Of a stretch of 64,000 bases of DNA, positions 33,720-45,575 are shown piece by piece (within the stretch, counting starts at the first letter, position 1; the number at the start of each line of letters is the position of its first letter). Position numbers and translations under genes: made by a program. Location: positions 1,054,001 to 1,118,000 of the forward strand of contig NW_026944388.1 in the NCBI RefSeq assembly GCF_033439725.1, given 5' to 3'. Below the pieces are notes generated by a model, which saw only the letters and a program-made list of their open reading frames with translations, was not told the DNA's origin and did not search any database. Source of the DNA: Neurospora tetraspora (taxonomy: Eukaryota > Ascomycota > Sordariomycetes > Sordariales > Sordariaceae).

Positions 33720-35513
33720 TGCACATCTAGGTGAGCTCGTGAAGAAGCAAGAGAAGTAGCGCGATTGAGAGGATTGTGTCAATGGCCGAGTGGTTGTCGT
33801 GAGATGAGATTCTGGCGGGACGCGTAGATGTGGTATCACCAAGGTGCGTAACGAGGTATGCCCAGGAAACCTCAAGGAGAGCTGCGACGAAAAAAGAGGG
33901 AAATGCTCTAGGACAGTTAGTGATGATTGTTGAAAGCGAAAGCGCCTCGAACAACAAAAAGAAAACCTGTTCCGTTTGGTAAGGGCGAAACTCCAAAAGT
34001 GTTGCTGGGTAGGCAAGAGCGTGAGTTTGTTTGTCGGACAAGACGAATAAGAGCGGGGTGAGCAAAGCAGAGGCCTCATCATTCATACGATTTGAAGTTA
34101 AACACAAGACATTCTGCACTCAAGCATCAAGGGCATAACAACATTTCGACGATAAGAACTAATGGTAATAGCGTAGGCTATTATTTTGATGTCCTTCCAT
34201 TTATCCCGACTTTATCTTTCGCTGCTCACCTCGTCGTCTGAGTCCACGCGCGTGATCAGGAAACGAACGATCACGCTGCTGTGTCCAACGCGAAAAGGGT
34301 TAGGGTTATCCCTAACCAATGGTGCCAAACTCCGATGTCACTTTTTCGACAACACCTGTCGGCAGGTAACGAATTTCCCATTCACAGTACCCTTTCTGTA
34401 TTCGATCCGCTTCCTTAGGATGACATTACCTTTCTGCGAGTTACAGTCGCCATCATTTGACATGGGGTTCTCCAAGCGAACTGGGTAAACCTTAGGTGGT
34501 TACCAACCTCGTTCTGCGCAGCTAGACAGAAACCACCGGATAATCAGAGTTCAACGGAACCAAAGTGATGGAGGGTATACATGGTTTGTGACATTCCGAA
34601 ACTATGTCTAAGTACTTGTGCTATCTAAGCTGGCAAACCAGATATCCCCCTCCAAAAATATTTTTTTTGGTTGTTTTTCGTTTTATATGTCGTATAGGTG
34701 TGTGTGTGATAATGCGTCGTGGTGTGTGGCGTGCATAAGTACCGGGTATAGTTCGCTGTGTATGTACGGATCCCATTGGCGTAGGGTCCCTTTCGTGCCT
34801 TTCCTTTCCTGACTTCCTAACAACCCCCCCGAATGTGATGGTCTTCGAAACGTCCTCCGATTCTAGACAACTCCGAGTTCCCTTTTGTAGAACGCCCATG
34901 ATCCTATGCGTATCATACCAAAAACCCCCCTCGTACAACAGGACACGCCTGCAAATGAAATAAGGGTCCAAATCCCGCCCAACTCCCAATGACGGTATGG
35001 GTATCACCAAAAACCAATGCCGCAATGCAGCAAGTCAAATGGACCACACTCGTACCAAATGTTGAATGACATAGACCCAAATTCGCCCTCGCAATGTTCG
35101 AGAAAGAAAGAAAAAGAAAATAAAGAAGCAACACAGATAACAATGAGCCTGAAACATAGGCTGATATGCTGGCCAGCATAAGAAATGGGGAAAAAAAGAT
35201 AACAGAGCCGGTCTATCCTATGACGGCATAGACCCGGAAATCATGGTCGGTACGCCATACCTTCCAAAACGCCAGTGATTCGACAAGTCGGACAGACCCA
35301 ATGCCCAAACACAAATCCGCCGGATCCATCGCTGACGCATGCATGCAAAATCTGCAAAGTCCGGGAATCGTACCGTCACCACTAACGCCTGATATTAACA
35401 TGACGGATATGAAAGGAAATGTGCAACGATTAAAAGAAACGCTAGATGTCGACACTCATGTGACAACAAGGCAAAAACCTCCGGCAGTAATGACAATAGA
35501 TGATACGCCTGAC
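33720..35513. other. intergenic region, 1.8 kb
   Basis: Promoter side of tdp1 and 3' side of the Edc1-like gene. No credible coding exon. Contains a telomere-motif inverted repeat at 34,298-34,317 and a T run near 34,660-34,680. Confidence 0.5.
34298..34317. repeat. palindrome of telomere-type repeats
   Basis: ggttaggg, spacer ttat, ccctaacc: perfect 8-bp arms, each containing TTAGGG or its complement, the telomere unit of filamentous fungi. One unit per arm only, so chance cannot be excluded. Confidence 0.6.
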
Positions 35514-36770
35514 TTAGGAGCTTTGATAGTTGGTTGCGGATGCCCTTAGATTGACCGGAGCATCAAGCTTCAAGATCCGACGAAGGCTATCCTCCATGTG
35601 TTGAATATCTGCCGACCGATGTTGATCGACGGGTTGAGGAAATGAAGCGGGCGGTGGTGGTTGCGTGCCATGCAACTCACCGCCACGAAGGTGGCCTGGG
35701 AACGTGTGCTGGCTCGCCGGATGACTCGGTGGTTGATTTGCCGGTTGACTATCTCGGACCGCTGGGATTGCAAGGAATCTCTTGAGCTTCTCACTAGGGT
35801 CCATATTAGGTTCCTGCTGCTGTTGTTGCTGATGTTGCCGAGGAACATTCGAGGCAACGCCAGGTTGCCCTTCGCTCGACCTTGCATCACGAATGCGTTC
35901 ATGATAGGGTCTCGAGAAAGCTGGCCCCATAGAGCGGCCTGGGTTTCCGCCTAGCTCATTGGTAGAGAAGCCCATCGAGTAATTCGGCTGGGCTGGCTCA
36001 GAGTGATGTAACCGGGCTCCATGTAGGTTCGTGCCAGTGGGGAGAGTCCGGGGTTCCTGAGGTGAGGGGCCTTGTCCTTGGGGCGAGAACAAGCTCGGGC
36101 TATGGGCGTACACGTTGGCCGAACTTCCGCTCCGAGCTCTCTCCTTCTCGGCACGGTCGGCGCGGAAGAAGAAGTCAAGTGGAGATTCCTCTCGGGAAAT
36201 GTCACTGACGGGGAAACGGGTTCGAGGCGTGGGTGCTTCCGAGTCGGTGGCTGGAGGTGAAGGCTCCGAGTTGGCTCGGCCGGTATCCTTAACGCTGGGG
36301 GAGTCCATCGACTTGGCTAGAAAGCTAGGAATTGGGAGCGCGGACGGAGCCGGGGAGGCGTGGAAGGAACCACCGGCAAACGCAGGGGGGAAGACCGACT
36401 TGGGCAGAGCCGCTGTCTGCGGAGGACTGGTCCGGTAGTTCTTGGATGGGCCCGGTGTCGACGCCGGGGATGTTGAGGACACCTGCTTGTTGGACCTCGA
36501 GGACTTGGCTGAACGGGGTTTGGGCCTAGAGCCGTTTGCCTGCGGTTCCGGGGCCGGGCTGTTTGTCCCCGACTTGGTGCCCGACTTGTGCGGCGTAAAC
36601 GGGGCGGGAGGGCCAAAGTTAATCGGATAGGAGCCTTCAGACGGCATGTCGTTTTCCGAAGCATATGTTCTGCGAGCGATAGCGTTGCCGGAATGGCGGT
36701 TGTTGCGGCGTCGTCCGGGGGTTGCCTTTGGGAGGGGTCCCGGCTGGTCTTGTTGCTGTTGTCGTTGCAT
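35514..36770 (-). CDS. Edc1/PNRC-like mRNA decapping activator
   Basis: One-exon frame of 418 aa from the ATG at 36770; the frame stays open a little upstream without another ATG. Low-complexity and probably disordered: Gln-rich start, then Ser/Pro-rich segments. The informative part is residues about 131-150, FAGGSFHASPAPSALPIPSF. It fits the short linear motif of yeast Edc1/Edc2 and animal PNRC, in which a (Y/F)AG-x2-F segment activates the Dcp2 decapping enzyme and the following Pro-rich LPxP segment binds the EVH1 domain of Dcp1. Two further conserved-looking blocks are EESPLDFFFRADRAEKERAR in the middle and MEDSLRRILKLD near the C-terminus. The motif match is seen in the sequence and the decapping role is inferred from it; the rest of the protein is not recognised. 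Confidence 0.75.
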   Translation of the reverse strand: MQRQQQQDQPGPLPKATPGRRRNNRHSGNAIARRTYASENDMPSEGSYPINFGPPAPFTPHKSGTKSGTNSPAPEPQANGSRPKPRSAKSSRSNKQVSSTSPASTPGPSKNYRTSPPQTAALPKSVFPPAFAGGSFHASPAPSALPIPSFLAKSMDSPSVKDTGRANSEPSPPATDSEAPTPRTRFPVSDISREESPLDFFFRADRAEKERARSGSSANVYAHSPSLFSPQGQGPSPQEPRTLPTGTNLHGARLHHSEPAQPNYSMGFSTNELGGNPGRSMGPAFSRPYHERIRDARSSEGQPGVASNVPRQHQQQQQQEPNMDPSEKLKRFLAIPAVRDSQPANQPPSHPASQHTFPGHLRGGELHGTQPPPPASFPQPVDQHRSADIQHMEDSLRRILKLDAPVNLRASATNYQSS

Positions 36771-38162
36771 CACGCAATGCAGTCGCGCTCGGACTTTGTT
36801 TTCTGATCAAACGAAGAGATCTGTAAAGGTGATGTAAAGCAAGGGGCCGCTTGCGTGGTGCCTTCCTCTGCGAAACGAAGCGTGTGCGAACTGGCGGGAC
36901 AAACGTTGGGCGACGACCTCGGGTGCGATTGAAGCAGCGATGACACACTGGACGAGAAACCGGGTGAATTGGACGTGGCGTCTGGCTGGCGAATGACTCG
37001 AATGGCTACGAGATAGGGACGTGGGAAAAGGGGATGCGATCAGAGCCTGACGAGACGGCTGTCGCTGATTGACGGGCTGTGGTGGCGGTGATCTCTGGCG
37101 CAACGGTGCGGGAAATAATACTATTCGAATTGGCGATACTGAGTTTGACGGTAATAGCTTTGCGCATGTTGTTCTTTTCGCGAACTGTGTGGTGGTTTGT
37201 CGCTGTGATTCCGTAGTGATGTTGCGCTGCGGCGACAATAGGGAAGAAGTGGAAGAGGATGGTGATGGAGGCAACCTGGGATCCGGCCTACACAAACGAC
37301 GAACAGCCACCTGCAAGCACAGAGCCCGGCGCAATGCCCTGTCGTCGACCGCCTGGGGCTGTACTTGCCCGGCTTCCAGCTGGAGGCCCGCTCCTCCTCT
37401 TGCGCTCAGTTCTCATTTCCCGTCCCGATTCAAGCATAGAGGTAACCTCATCACCAGCTACACCTCAATACTCATCAACTACTACTGCAAAAAGGATCGC
37501 ATAATATCGGTCTAACACGTACATCATTCTAAACGCTTGAAGAGCGGGGTCAGCCAAGGCTGAATGGCGGTCCACTGGTCCACCCATCGCGCATCACTGA
37601 CCGGAATCCCGTCACTGCATTCAGCAATGTGCAGCTTCCATACCACCCTGACATTCGTCGTCCAGTGCCGGTTACGATAGGCAACCTTGACGGGATCAAC
37701 ATACCTCCAACAGGGACAGTAAGGGCAAGCTGTGCTACCTTCACTTTGTCAACACCAGGGACGTGACGAAGAACCTTTCATTTGAGCAACCGCAACTGAG
37801 AGCACTTTACTTTATCCGTCTCATAGGTACGCGTTTAGCCTTCTAGACCTTCCAGTTGCCCAGCTTTCCGCCTTCCATTCTACAGCCCAGGCGGTTCAAA
37901 TTCGCCTTCCTCTCTTTTCGCAGTTGAACCACCCCGACTACAGCACCACGACAAACTGACAGACGGCTGCTTTGGAAATTTTTAGACTACTTGCGAATTC
38001 CGCCTCTTCATCCAAACGAATCATTTTATTCCATCGACCGGTCGGCCTCTTCCGTGTATCCCTCGACTTGTCATCCGCACGATCGCCCGCGTCGCAGCAC
38101 TTCCTTCGTATTTTTGCGCCACGACTAATTAGGTATCCGAGACTTGATTTATCAACTTCACC
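36771..38162. other. divergent promoter region
   Basis: Between the Edc1-like gene (-) and rbx1 (+). Frames of up to 175 codons occur on both strands but mirror each other and have no recognisable domain. A 5' untranslated exon of either gene could lie here. Confidence 0.5.
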
Positions 38163-38718
<556 letters not shown>

Positions 38719-39016
38719 AGGCAGATCAGGAGTTGGAAGCGTATTTGCGGCTACTCGACGATGCTGCAGAGCGAGACACGGATGAGGAAAACATCCGAGG
38801 ATTTTCATAAGGCTAGAAAACATAAGCCAGGGAGTATTACACGTTGAGAGGCTTCCAGCATGATAAGCTAGCGGGTTACGCTAGATCGAGCATGTGCAGC
38901 GTGCAGTAGAATGAATATAATGACCGGCGCATCTGGTATTTTAACGATGTTGCTTTGCTCAACCCCCTTCCTCGCAGACGTAGATCTGAACTGTGTGACG
39001 ATCCGGCAACCACAGT

Positions 39017-39464
39017 CTACCTGAAACTCTTCTCATCTATGATCAGGCTTTGTGGCGGTACCAGCCCGCCGCCGACTTGTAGCCACTTGACAGGGTTTCG
39101 GTTGTAGAACGGCCACGGAGGAACGACGAGGACGAAGGTGAGAGCGGTTCCGGCAAGTCCAATCTGGAGCGCCAGCTTGATGTCTTGCAAGATATATCCG
39201 ACGAGGAACGAGACAACCTGATCACGAAAGACTTGTCAGCGCGGCCCGGGTTAGGTGCGTTTTAGATACGGGACAACATACACCTGTAAGTGCCAGAGTT
39301 ACGTTGACGAGGAGTTCTACCAGCTTCTGGCCTTCGAAGTCCTAGGGGTCGCAAATGTCAGTTGCCGCATACAAGAAGGACGCCGGTACGGGTAATGAAC
39401 TGGCATGACGAACAATTTGGCCCTCCGCAACATCGCGGACCTGATCCAACAGTTGTTCGGCCAT
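39017..39464 (-). CDS. spc1: signal peptidase complex subunit Spc1/SPC12 (three exons)
   Basis: Small accessory subunit of the ER signal peptidase complex. Exons 39464-39414, 39341-39282 and 39217-39017 join in phase to 103 aa ending in TAG. It reads MAEQLLDQVRDVAEGQIDFE at the start, then two membrane spans (about LLVNVTLALTGVVSFLVGYI and IGLAGTALTFVLVVPPW) with a short turn between. PWPFYNRNPVKWL follows the second span; this pattern, with both ends in the cytosol, is diagnostic of SPC12. Introns are about 64-72 bp; the first has an unusual GTTCGT donor but an exact branch site (CTGAC) before its CCTAG acceptor. The gene lies tail to tail with rbx1, about 300 bp apart. Confidence 0.92.
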
Positions 39465-41370
39465 TGTGAGGCAAGCGTTATGCCGGGGAAGGTTCGAGAA
39501 TGGGCGGCAATCGGCCAGCTGTTTGGGTATATCGAGAGCGTCGAACCCTGGATTGTAGACAATGATGAGTGGTAGATTTAGTTACAAGTGGAATACGTGC
39601 GTATGGTTATCGCCAAAGTTCAATATCAAATGGTCGTCAAGGTGTTGCATGGGAGGAAATCGGATTCAGGTACACCACTCATACTGTAGCGCATCGCATC
39701 ACTCTTCCATTGGATGCCCGTGCTACCTCTACGTGTCTGCTTCGGGAGCCTGCCCCGGACCGGGCCTTCCTACCCGACCTTAGGCTGTACCGTACGCTAG
39801 GGGTATACGTACTGCTACCGTACCTCCAAATAGCCCCGGCTGGGCTAGAGGTACCGGCGGCAAATCACCACCAACGCCCAGATCCGCGTCCCGCAGTCAA
39901 ACCTCAACATTCAAGTGAATGGAAACGGGACGTGAAGTGGTGGGCAAAGTGGGGGGTTGCTCGACGACGCAGCAGCGCTGCAGCAGTCAGCAGAGTTTAA
40001 AACTAACGAGGGAGACCAGGTTCTGAGGCTGAAATGTCGGGGGTGCCTTGCTAGCTGATTGGTAGCTACCTTCAATTGTGCATCGACGATTCGATGCGAT
40101 TACGGTTTCGAAACAATTGTTGAACACCATCACATGGACGGGATTCGATCCAGTTCGAAGCTACCTAAGAGCGAAGAGAACCTTGAAAGGTTGCACACGG
40201 GCTGTCTTGCGGCGGTGCCTGTGCGTCGGGCGTCCTATGACCGCTTCACCTCACACCGTCGGGAACCTCGTACAAAGGACGCTAAGAACGGGCAAATCTA
40301 ATTTTTTCCTCTCTTTCCATGATATTCCCGTCTTTGCTAACAAAATTTTAATTGCCTTGTCTCCTATCAAAGCCTACAAACCTAGCACGTGCCAAGACCA
40401 AGCACTTAGTCCCTCCCCGAAACGACTTCACCAAACAAGACTCATCGGGCCAGCCTTCCCTTGGGACGAAACACACCAAAAAGTCTCCACGGAACCACGC
40501 CTTGTGTGGAGGCGACGAACAGACACCTCCCACTCTTTTAGTTTTAAAAACTAGCGCGGCGCCCTCGACCCTTTCCATCTTTCCACCTTTCAACATCTGA
40601 CCCCGACAACTGAACCTCATTTTAGCGGTTCCGTGTTCAAGGTATCCGACTCGACTAGCCTGCGCTACAGGGTACGACGCCGACTCCAGTCACCCCTTCT
40701 TGGATTTTTCGACGGTTTTAAAAGCGCGGATCCTCGACCTCGTTGACCTTCGGCCGATCCAAATCCCCAGCCCGGCGCGACCTCGTTACCTAACTCTTCC
40801 CTCGTCGGACCTCGTATTCATCCGATAAAAAATTTGGTTGCTGCTGAGAAAGGCCTCACATCAGCCATCGCCCATCACGCCACGCACCGACTTAGCCAGT
40901 CACTCAAGCAAAATCCATCAAGTTGGCGGGCTCTATCCGTGAAAGCGTTTCGTCTGTTCGTTCACTCCTACGTCCCAGCTTCTGGGTCTATAGTGGAGTG
41001 AACAAGAAACCCCCTTAATTGGACATCGCTCGAACCAACAGTCCAATTTGAACAAACATCCACGATTTACGCTCTCCGATTTTGCGCTCTTGTAGCCGAC
41101 GTCGACGACGACACCCTTCTGTCCCCCTTTTTGTTGCGCCAATCGGTCATCGTCGCGGACGGCTGCTGGCCGTTCGCTGCCATCCGCTGGTGCCTTTTGA
41201 GTCGACCTTTCGACGACAATATGCGAACCGACTGATTGACCCCCGATCCTGGGCGTTGAAAGCCATTACCGACCCTTCAATTATTTCACCAACGACGATA
41301 TAGTATATACAACCAATATTACCCCTATTTCGACCCACCCAACCAAGAAGCGAGCCCCACTGTCGCAACC
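39465..41370. other. divergent promoter region, 1.9 kb
   Basis: Between spc1 (-) and the CorA gene (+). Frames of 70-158 codons overlap on both strands without recognisable content. The last 800 bases are rich in pyrimidines with CAACC and CCAACC runs, and probably form a long leader for the transporter gene. Confidence 0.5.
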
Positions 41371-43443
41371 ATGTCTGACCAGGAGGAAAACGTTGAGAAC
41401 CCCGGGTACTCAACCCCGATGCCCGAACTTGACGACCACCGGAACCAATCCATTTCTGTCCAACGACCTGACCGTCCTCGACGCGGAACATTCGATTCCT
41501 TATACGGCCCAGGACAGGTGATTGAGACGGGCCCAACACACAGCGACTCGTATCAGGGCACAAGGGTCCGAGATTTTGAGGAAGCTGTTGTCGACGAGGA
41601 GGATCAGGAGAACTCGCCAGTTTACAGGAGAGACCGGCGAGGAACTGTAGAGTCTGGGTTGGACGTTCGGTCTATCTCACCCCCGAACTCGGTTAAGGCT
41701 TTCGCGGAAGCACGCCGAAGGGAGCGTGACTTCTCCTTTTCCGAACCGACGAGACCCGAGCGTCGAGTCGAAGAGCCACCCGAGCTGCAGCGGACTGCCT
41801 CTGTCGTCAGTCGCCATAGCTACCGCAGCAAGCAGCCGACGGTCCTTTATGACACCGCCAGCTTGGCCACCAACAAATCCGCGGAGGAAGACGTCTGCTT
41901 CCCCTTGCAAGATGATCATAGGGATGACAACTTGCATATCGATTTCCACTACCTGGAGACCTTTATCAAGGCTGAGAATGAAGCCCGACAGTCAGCCCGT
42001 CGTCCCTCAGCCATCCGTGTCTTCCCCGATTTGCGGCCTGCCGAACCCGATGTTACCCCCACCATGCCAATGGTAACACTGGATGGGGATATCCTTTCGG
42101 CCCCTTCAGAGACGGATATTCGGCGGGAGAAGAGTCATGAGACGGATGACGATTCTGAGGCCAAAAAGGCTTCACAACCGCCACAACCTCCGGTTGACCA
42201 GAGCCGGGTCAGTTTCTTTTCCTCGGCCTGGGAATCCACGATCCACGCTGCCGATCTGGAGGGTTTGGTCTTGCCCGGGGAGGACATCAGAGGGCTTTTC
42301 AGTTTCCCCAAGGGGGAGACTGATGGAGTCTGGTGGCTCAACATGAACAACCCCTCCGAAGAAGAAGTCCGTGCCGTCTGCAGAGCTTTTGGCATCCATC
42401 CTTTGACAATTGAGGATATCACCACGCAGGAATCCCGGGAGAAGATTGAGCTTTTCCCATCCTACTACTTCGCCTCCTTCAGATCGTTCTTCATCGAGGT
42501 AGACGAGTCAACCGGGGAAAAGGAGTTCATGCCCTTCAGCATCTACGTGGTAGTGTTCCGCGAAGGCACGCTGAGCTTCAGTTACGCTACCAATTCCCAT
42601 GCTTCACATGTGAGGAAGAGAATTACGATGTTGAAGGACTACGTCTCATTGAGTAGCGACTGGATCTGCTACGCCCTGATGTAAGTTTATGGGAATGAGC
42701 AGATGCGCTTTCTCCGTTTGACCCCTCTGGACGTGTATACTAACCCGTACTTAGTGACGACATTGTCGATTCGTTCGCTCCCGAGATCAGCAAACTCGAG
42801 AATGAAACCGACCAAATCGAGGACGATGTGTTCATTGCTCGGCCCGACGACATGGCTCAGTTCCTGAAGAAGATTGGCATCGCTCGCAAGAATGTCATGG
42901 CCTTGATGCGCTTACTCGGCGGAAAGGCGGATGTCCTAAAGGGCTTCACCAAGCGCTGCAACGAGAACTACAAGGTCACGCCACGCATGGACATTGGTCT
43001 ATACCTCGGTGACATCCAGGACCACGTGGTGACCATGATGACCAACCTGGGCCATTTCGAGAAGATGCTTTCTCGTGCACACAGCAACTACCTCGCTCAG
43101 ATTTCCATCGACGGCATCATCCAGGGAACTGCTACTAACCGCGTCCTCAGCAAGATCACCCTGCTGGCCTCCATCATCGTCCCGCTCAACGTGGTGACTG
43201 GCTTGTTCGGCATGAACGTCCACGTCCCATGGCAAGGCATGGAGACTCTGGCTCCCTTCTTCACTATTATTGGCTCTTTGCTTTCATTCTGTATCTTGTC
43301 CTACATTTATGCGAAGCACAAAAAGTGGGTATAAATAACAATGGGCTGGAGTCTTTCATGCGAGAAAAATGAGGAACCGTTTCTTAATAGCTTCTTGTTT
43401 CTTTTTGGTTTACAGGGAAAGAGCTGCCAAGCAACGTCAATAA
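41371..43443 (+). CDS. CorA/Alr-type Mg2+ transporter (two or three exons)
   Basis: Divalent-cation channel of the CorA-Mrs2-Alr1 superfamily. Exons 41371-42680 and 42755-43324 or 43334 give about 630 aa. The N-terminal 270 residues are charged and disordered. The cytosolic CorA domain starts near the WWLNMNNPSEEEVRAVCRAF block and continues with GIHPLTIEDITTQESREKIE. Two C-terminal membrane helices follow, the first ending in LFGMNVHVPWQG, which carries the diagnostic GMN motif of the pore entrance, the second being ILSYIYAKHKK. If the last exon reads through, it stops at 43334 (KKWV). If a GTGGGT donor at 43325 is used with the strong pyrimidine-tract acceptor at 43415, an exon 43416-43443 adds a basic ending (ERAAKQRQ). 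I report the longer model; the evidence is balanced. Family assignment is firm, plasma membrane location inferred. Confidence 0.9.
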
Positions 43444-44122
43444 CATGGCTGTAATAACAAGGGAGTGTGGCGGCATTTTTGACTCAAAGAAGATGCGCAT
43501 CTCTTTGTATACCATTTTTGACGGGATATTCTAGACCATAGATGTGTTGGTAGATACCCCAAAAAGTTTTCTTATGGAGTTGGTTCAGGTTGTGTCTCTT
43601 GTGTCAAGGCAGTTATGGATATTCTATAAACTTTGTGCTGTGTGGTCACTGTGATTGTCCGATCCTATTATTCGGCGTAGGAGGGAAACATCGCTCAGGT
43701 TCTTGGATAAAATGTGATATTCGATTCTCACTGCATAGTTTCAAAGACCCGAAAGTCGGTAGTTGCGAAAGTGAAGTGTCGTAATCGACTCGAATGCAGT
43801 TGCTCACCGAGGAAGAGCATCGACAAAATATAGCCCTCTCATTGGCTACTCACCTCGAAAAGAAATCTTTATCCACACCCCCGGTCGCGGTGCTCACCTG
43901 GCAGGCAGGTACCGCCCAAAAGCTTAGAAAGCTCCATCCGGCATCCAATCCAATTGCACGCTACTTGATATCGAACCTCTTCCGGTTGTTTATCCAATTC
44001 TTGATATCGAAATATTTCCACCACAACATACATACGCAGTACTACATCGATCACCACCCCTCCAAGTAACTAGTGTACAACCACCGCAACAAATAACCCT
44101 ACCAAACAAAACAACAGCAACA
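43444..44122. other. intergenic region
   Basis: Downstream of the CorA gene and promoter of tim8. Frames up to 91 codons have no recognisable features. A/T-rich before the tim8 leader, which is CAA/ACA-rich. Confidence 0.5.
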
Positions 44123-44674
44123 ATGGATATTCCTCAGGCCGACCTCGATCTCCTCAACGAGAAGGACAAGAACGAGCTTCGCAGTTTCATTTCCAACGAG
44201 ACGCAGCGCCAGAGGGTGCAAGGACGTATGTACAATCTACAACCTTTAAGATCTCCGGCTCCTACAGTGCTTCATCCTTATCCTCGTCCTCTCCCACGAT
44301 CAAACTCACCTTCTTGCCCCTCGATTGACAAGTCCAAACCTACCTACCTACCTACCTACCACTTCCCTCTTCCCTCTCCCATAACCATAATCTCTCTCCC
44401 GCTGTCCCCTCCCCCTTCCATCTGCTCCTCCCACTGCACCTCACCCTACTTCCCACCAGTGTATGCACACAAAATAACTAACATCCCACCTCCCACGCAA
44501 GAAACCCACGCCCTCACCGACTCCTGCTGGAAGAAATGCGTCACCTCCCCCATCAAGACCAACCAGCTCGACAAGACCGAGGCCGTCTGCCTGGCCGACT
44601 GCGTCGAGCGCTTCCTGGACGTCAACCTGACCATCATGAACCACGTGCAGAAGATTACGAGGGGCGGCAAGTAG
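44123..44674 (+). CDS. tim8: mitochondrial inner membrane import chaperone Tim8 (two exons)
   Basis: Small Tim of the intermembrane space; with Tim13 it guides hydrophobic precursors to TIM22. Exons 44123-44225 and 44502-44674 join to 91 aa. The twin CX3C pattern is intact, CWKKC and CLADC, spaced 16-17 residues apart, and disulphide pairing of these is the fold signature. TDSCWKKC and LADCVERFLDVNLTIM match Tim8 and not Tim9, 10 or 13. The intron of 276 bp is long for this window and contains a (TACC)n stretch near 44,338-44,360 and CT-rich runs. A read-through of the intron keeps the frame open and would place about 92 extra residues between the helices, but these are low complexity; I take it as an intron because splicing yields the exact family length. 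Confidence 0.95.
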   Translation: MDIPQADLDLLNEKDKNELRSFISNETQRQRVQGRMYNLQPLRSPAPTVLHPYPRPLPRSNSPSCPSIDKSKPTYLPTYHFPLPSPITIISLPLSPPPSICSSHCTSPYFPPVYAHKITNIPPPTQETHALTDSCWKKCVTSPIKTNQLDKTEAVCLADCVERFLDVNLTIMNHVQKITRGGK

Positions 44675-45575
44675 ATCAGTCGCGCTAATTGGAAGGCGTG
44701 GGAGGAAACCTATAAAATAAAAAAGGAACAAGAAAAGAAGAGGAGGGAAGAGGAAGAAAGACTCGTTTCCGTCGGGGAGTTGAGTTGATCCGGGAGATGA
44801 ATTGTCCGTCTCTCGGGGGGCGTGCTTGGTAGGTGGGCTTGGGAGAATTGGCCGAGACATCCGACGCTGCCTGGTTTCTAGGGACGGTTGCTGGGTTTGG
44901 TACACCTGGGCTCACTGCGACGGAACGGGTCGATGAGAGGTTGGGAAAAAAAGCATTTGCTAGGGAACCTTGAACGCATTCGCTGCGACAGGGCTTGCGA
45001 GTATGGGCTTTGTCACAGCTCTAGGAGACAGTCATACGAGGAATCGTTACGGTTACGTTTGAAGGCTTGTACGATTATGTGATGGGACAAGAGGAAGGAT
45101 ACAGGGTAGAACAGGAAGGGAAAAGGATCATAGGGTTTGGATGTGGTTCAGAAACATGGACAATAGAACAGGCGGTTCTTATAGCATGATACGGGAGCGC
45201 ATGATGGTAGCGAATGGAATGTTCATCTCTCTACACAAGCCCAAGGCTCAGTGCAGGTTGATTTGGTGACAAAAGTTGCGGATTACATCACATGAGTACA
45301 AGTTTGATGAGAAGAACACAAGATGTCAGATTCAAGTCTTAGAACAAGTAGATCTATGGCTTGCAAGGGAGGAGTTTGAGCAATGGCCCATTTGGTCATG
45401 TCTGATGGAACGGGCAGAATAGTTGTAAAAAACTTTCATTTCCATGCCATGAACCAAATGCCAGGGGGTATCAGACGCCGACTTCTTTTTCGTTAAACAG
45501 TAAACCCATGTTGTCCCTTGAAGATAAGTTTTATCCCGAATCTTGTGTATTTCCCATAGCTATGAAATCGCTAGT
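44675..45575. other. convergent intergenic region
   Basis: Between the tim8 (+) and uL23 (-) stops. A/G-rich after tim8 near 44,715-44,760. Minus-strand frames opposite tim8 are shadows. No gene was recognised. Confidence 0.5.

Noticed and set aside
36807-37515. Frames of 148-175 codons upstream of the Edc1-like gene
   Set aside because: They mirror each other on opposite strands and lack recognisable sequence; better explained as promoter and leader.
40078-40554. 158-codon frame upstream of the CorA gene, with a B-box-like ggattcgatcc near 40,141
   Set aside because: No protein family and no tRNA fold around the B-box-like string; probably leader or promoter DNA.
44226-44501. Read-through of the tim8 intron as coding sequence
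   Set aside because: It stays open but is CT-rich low complexity, and splicing restores the exact Tim8 length and spacing.
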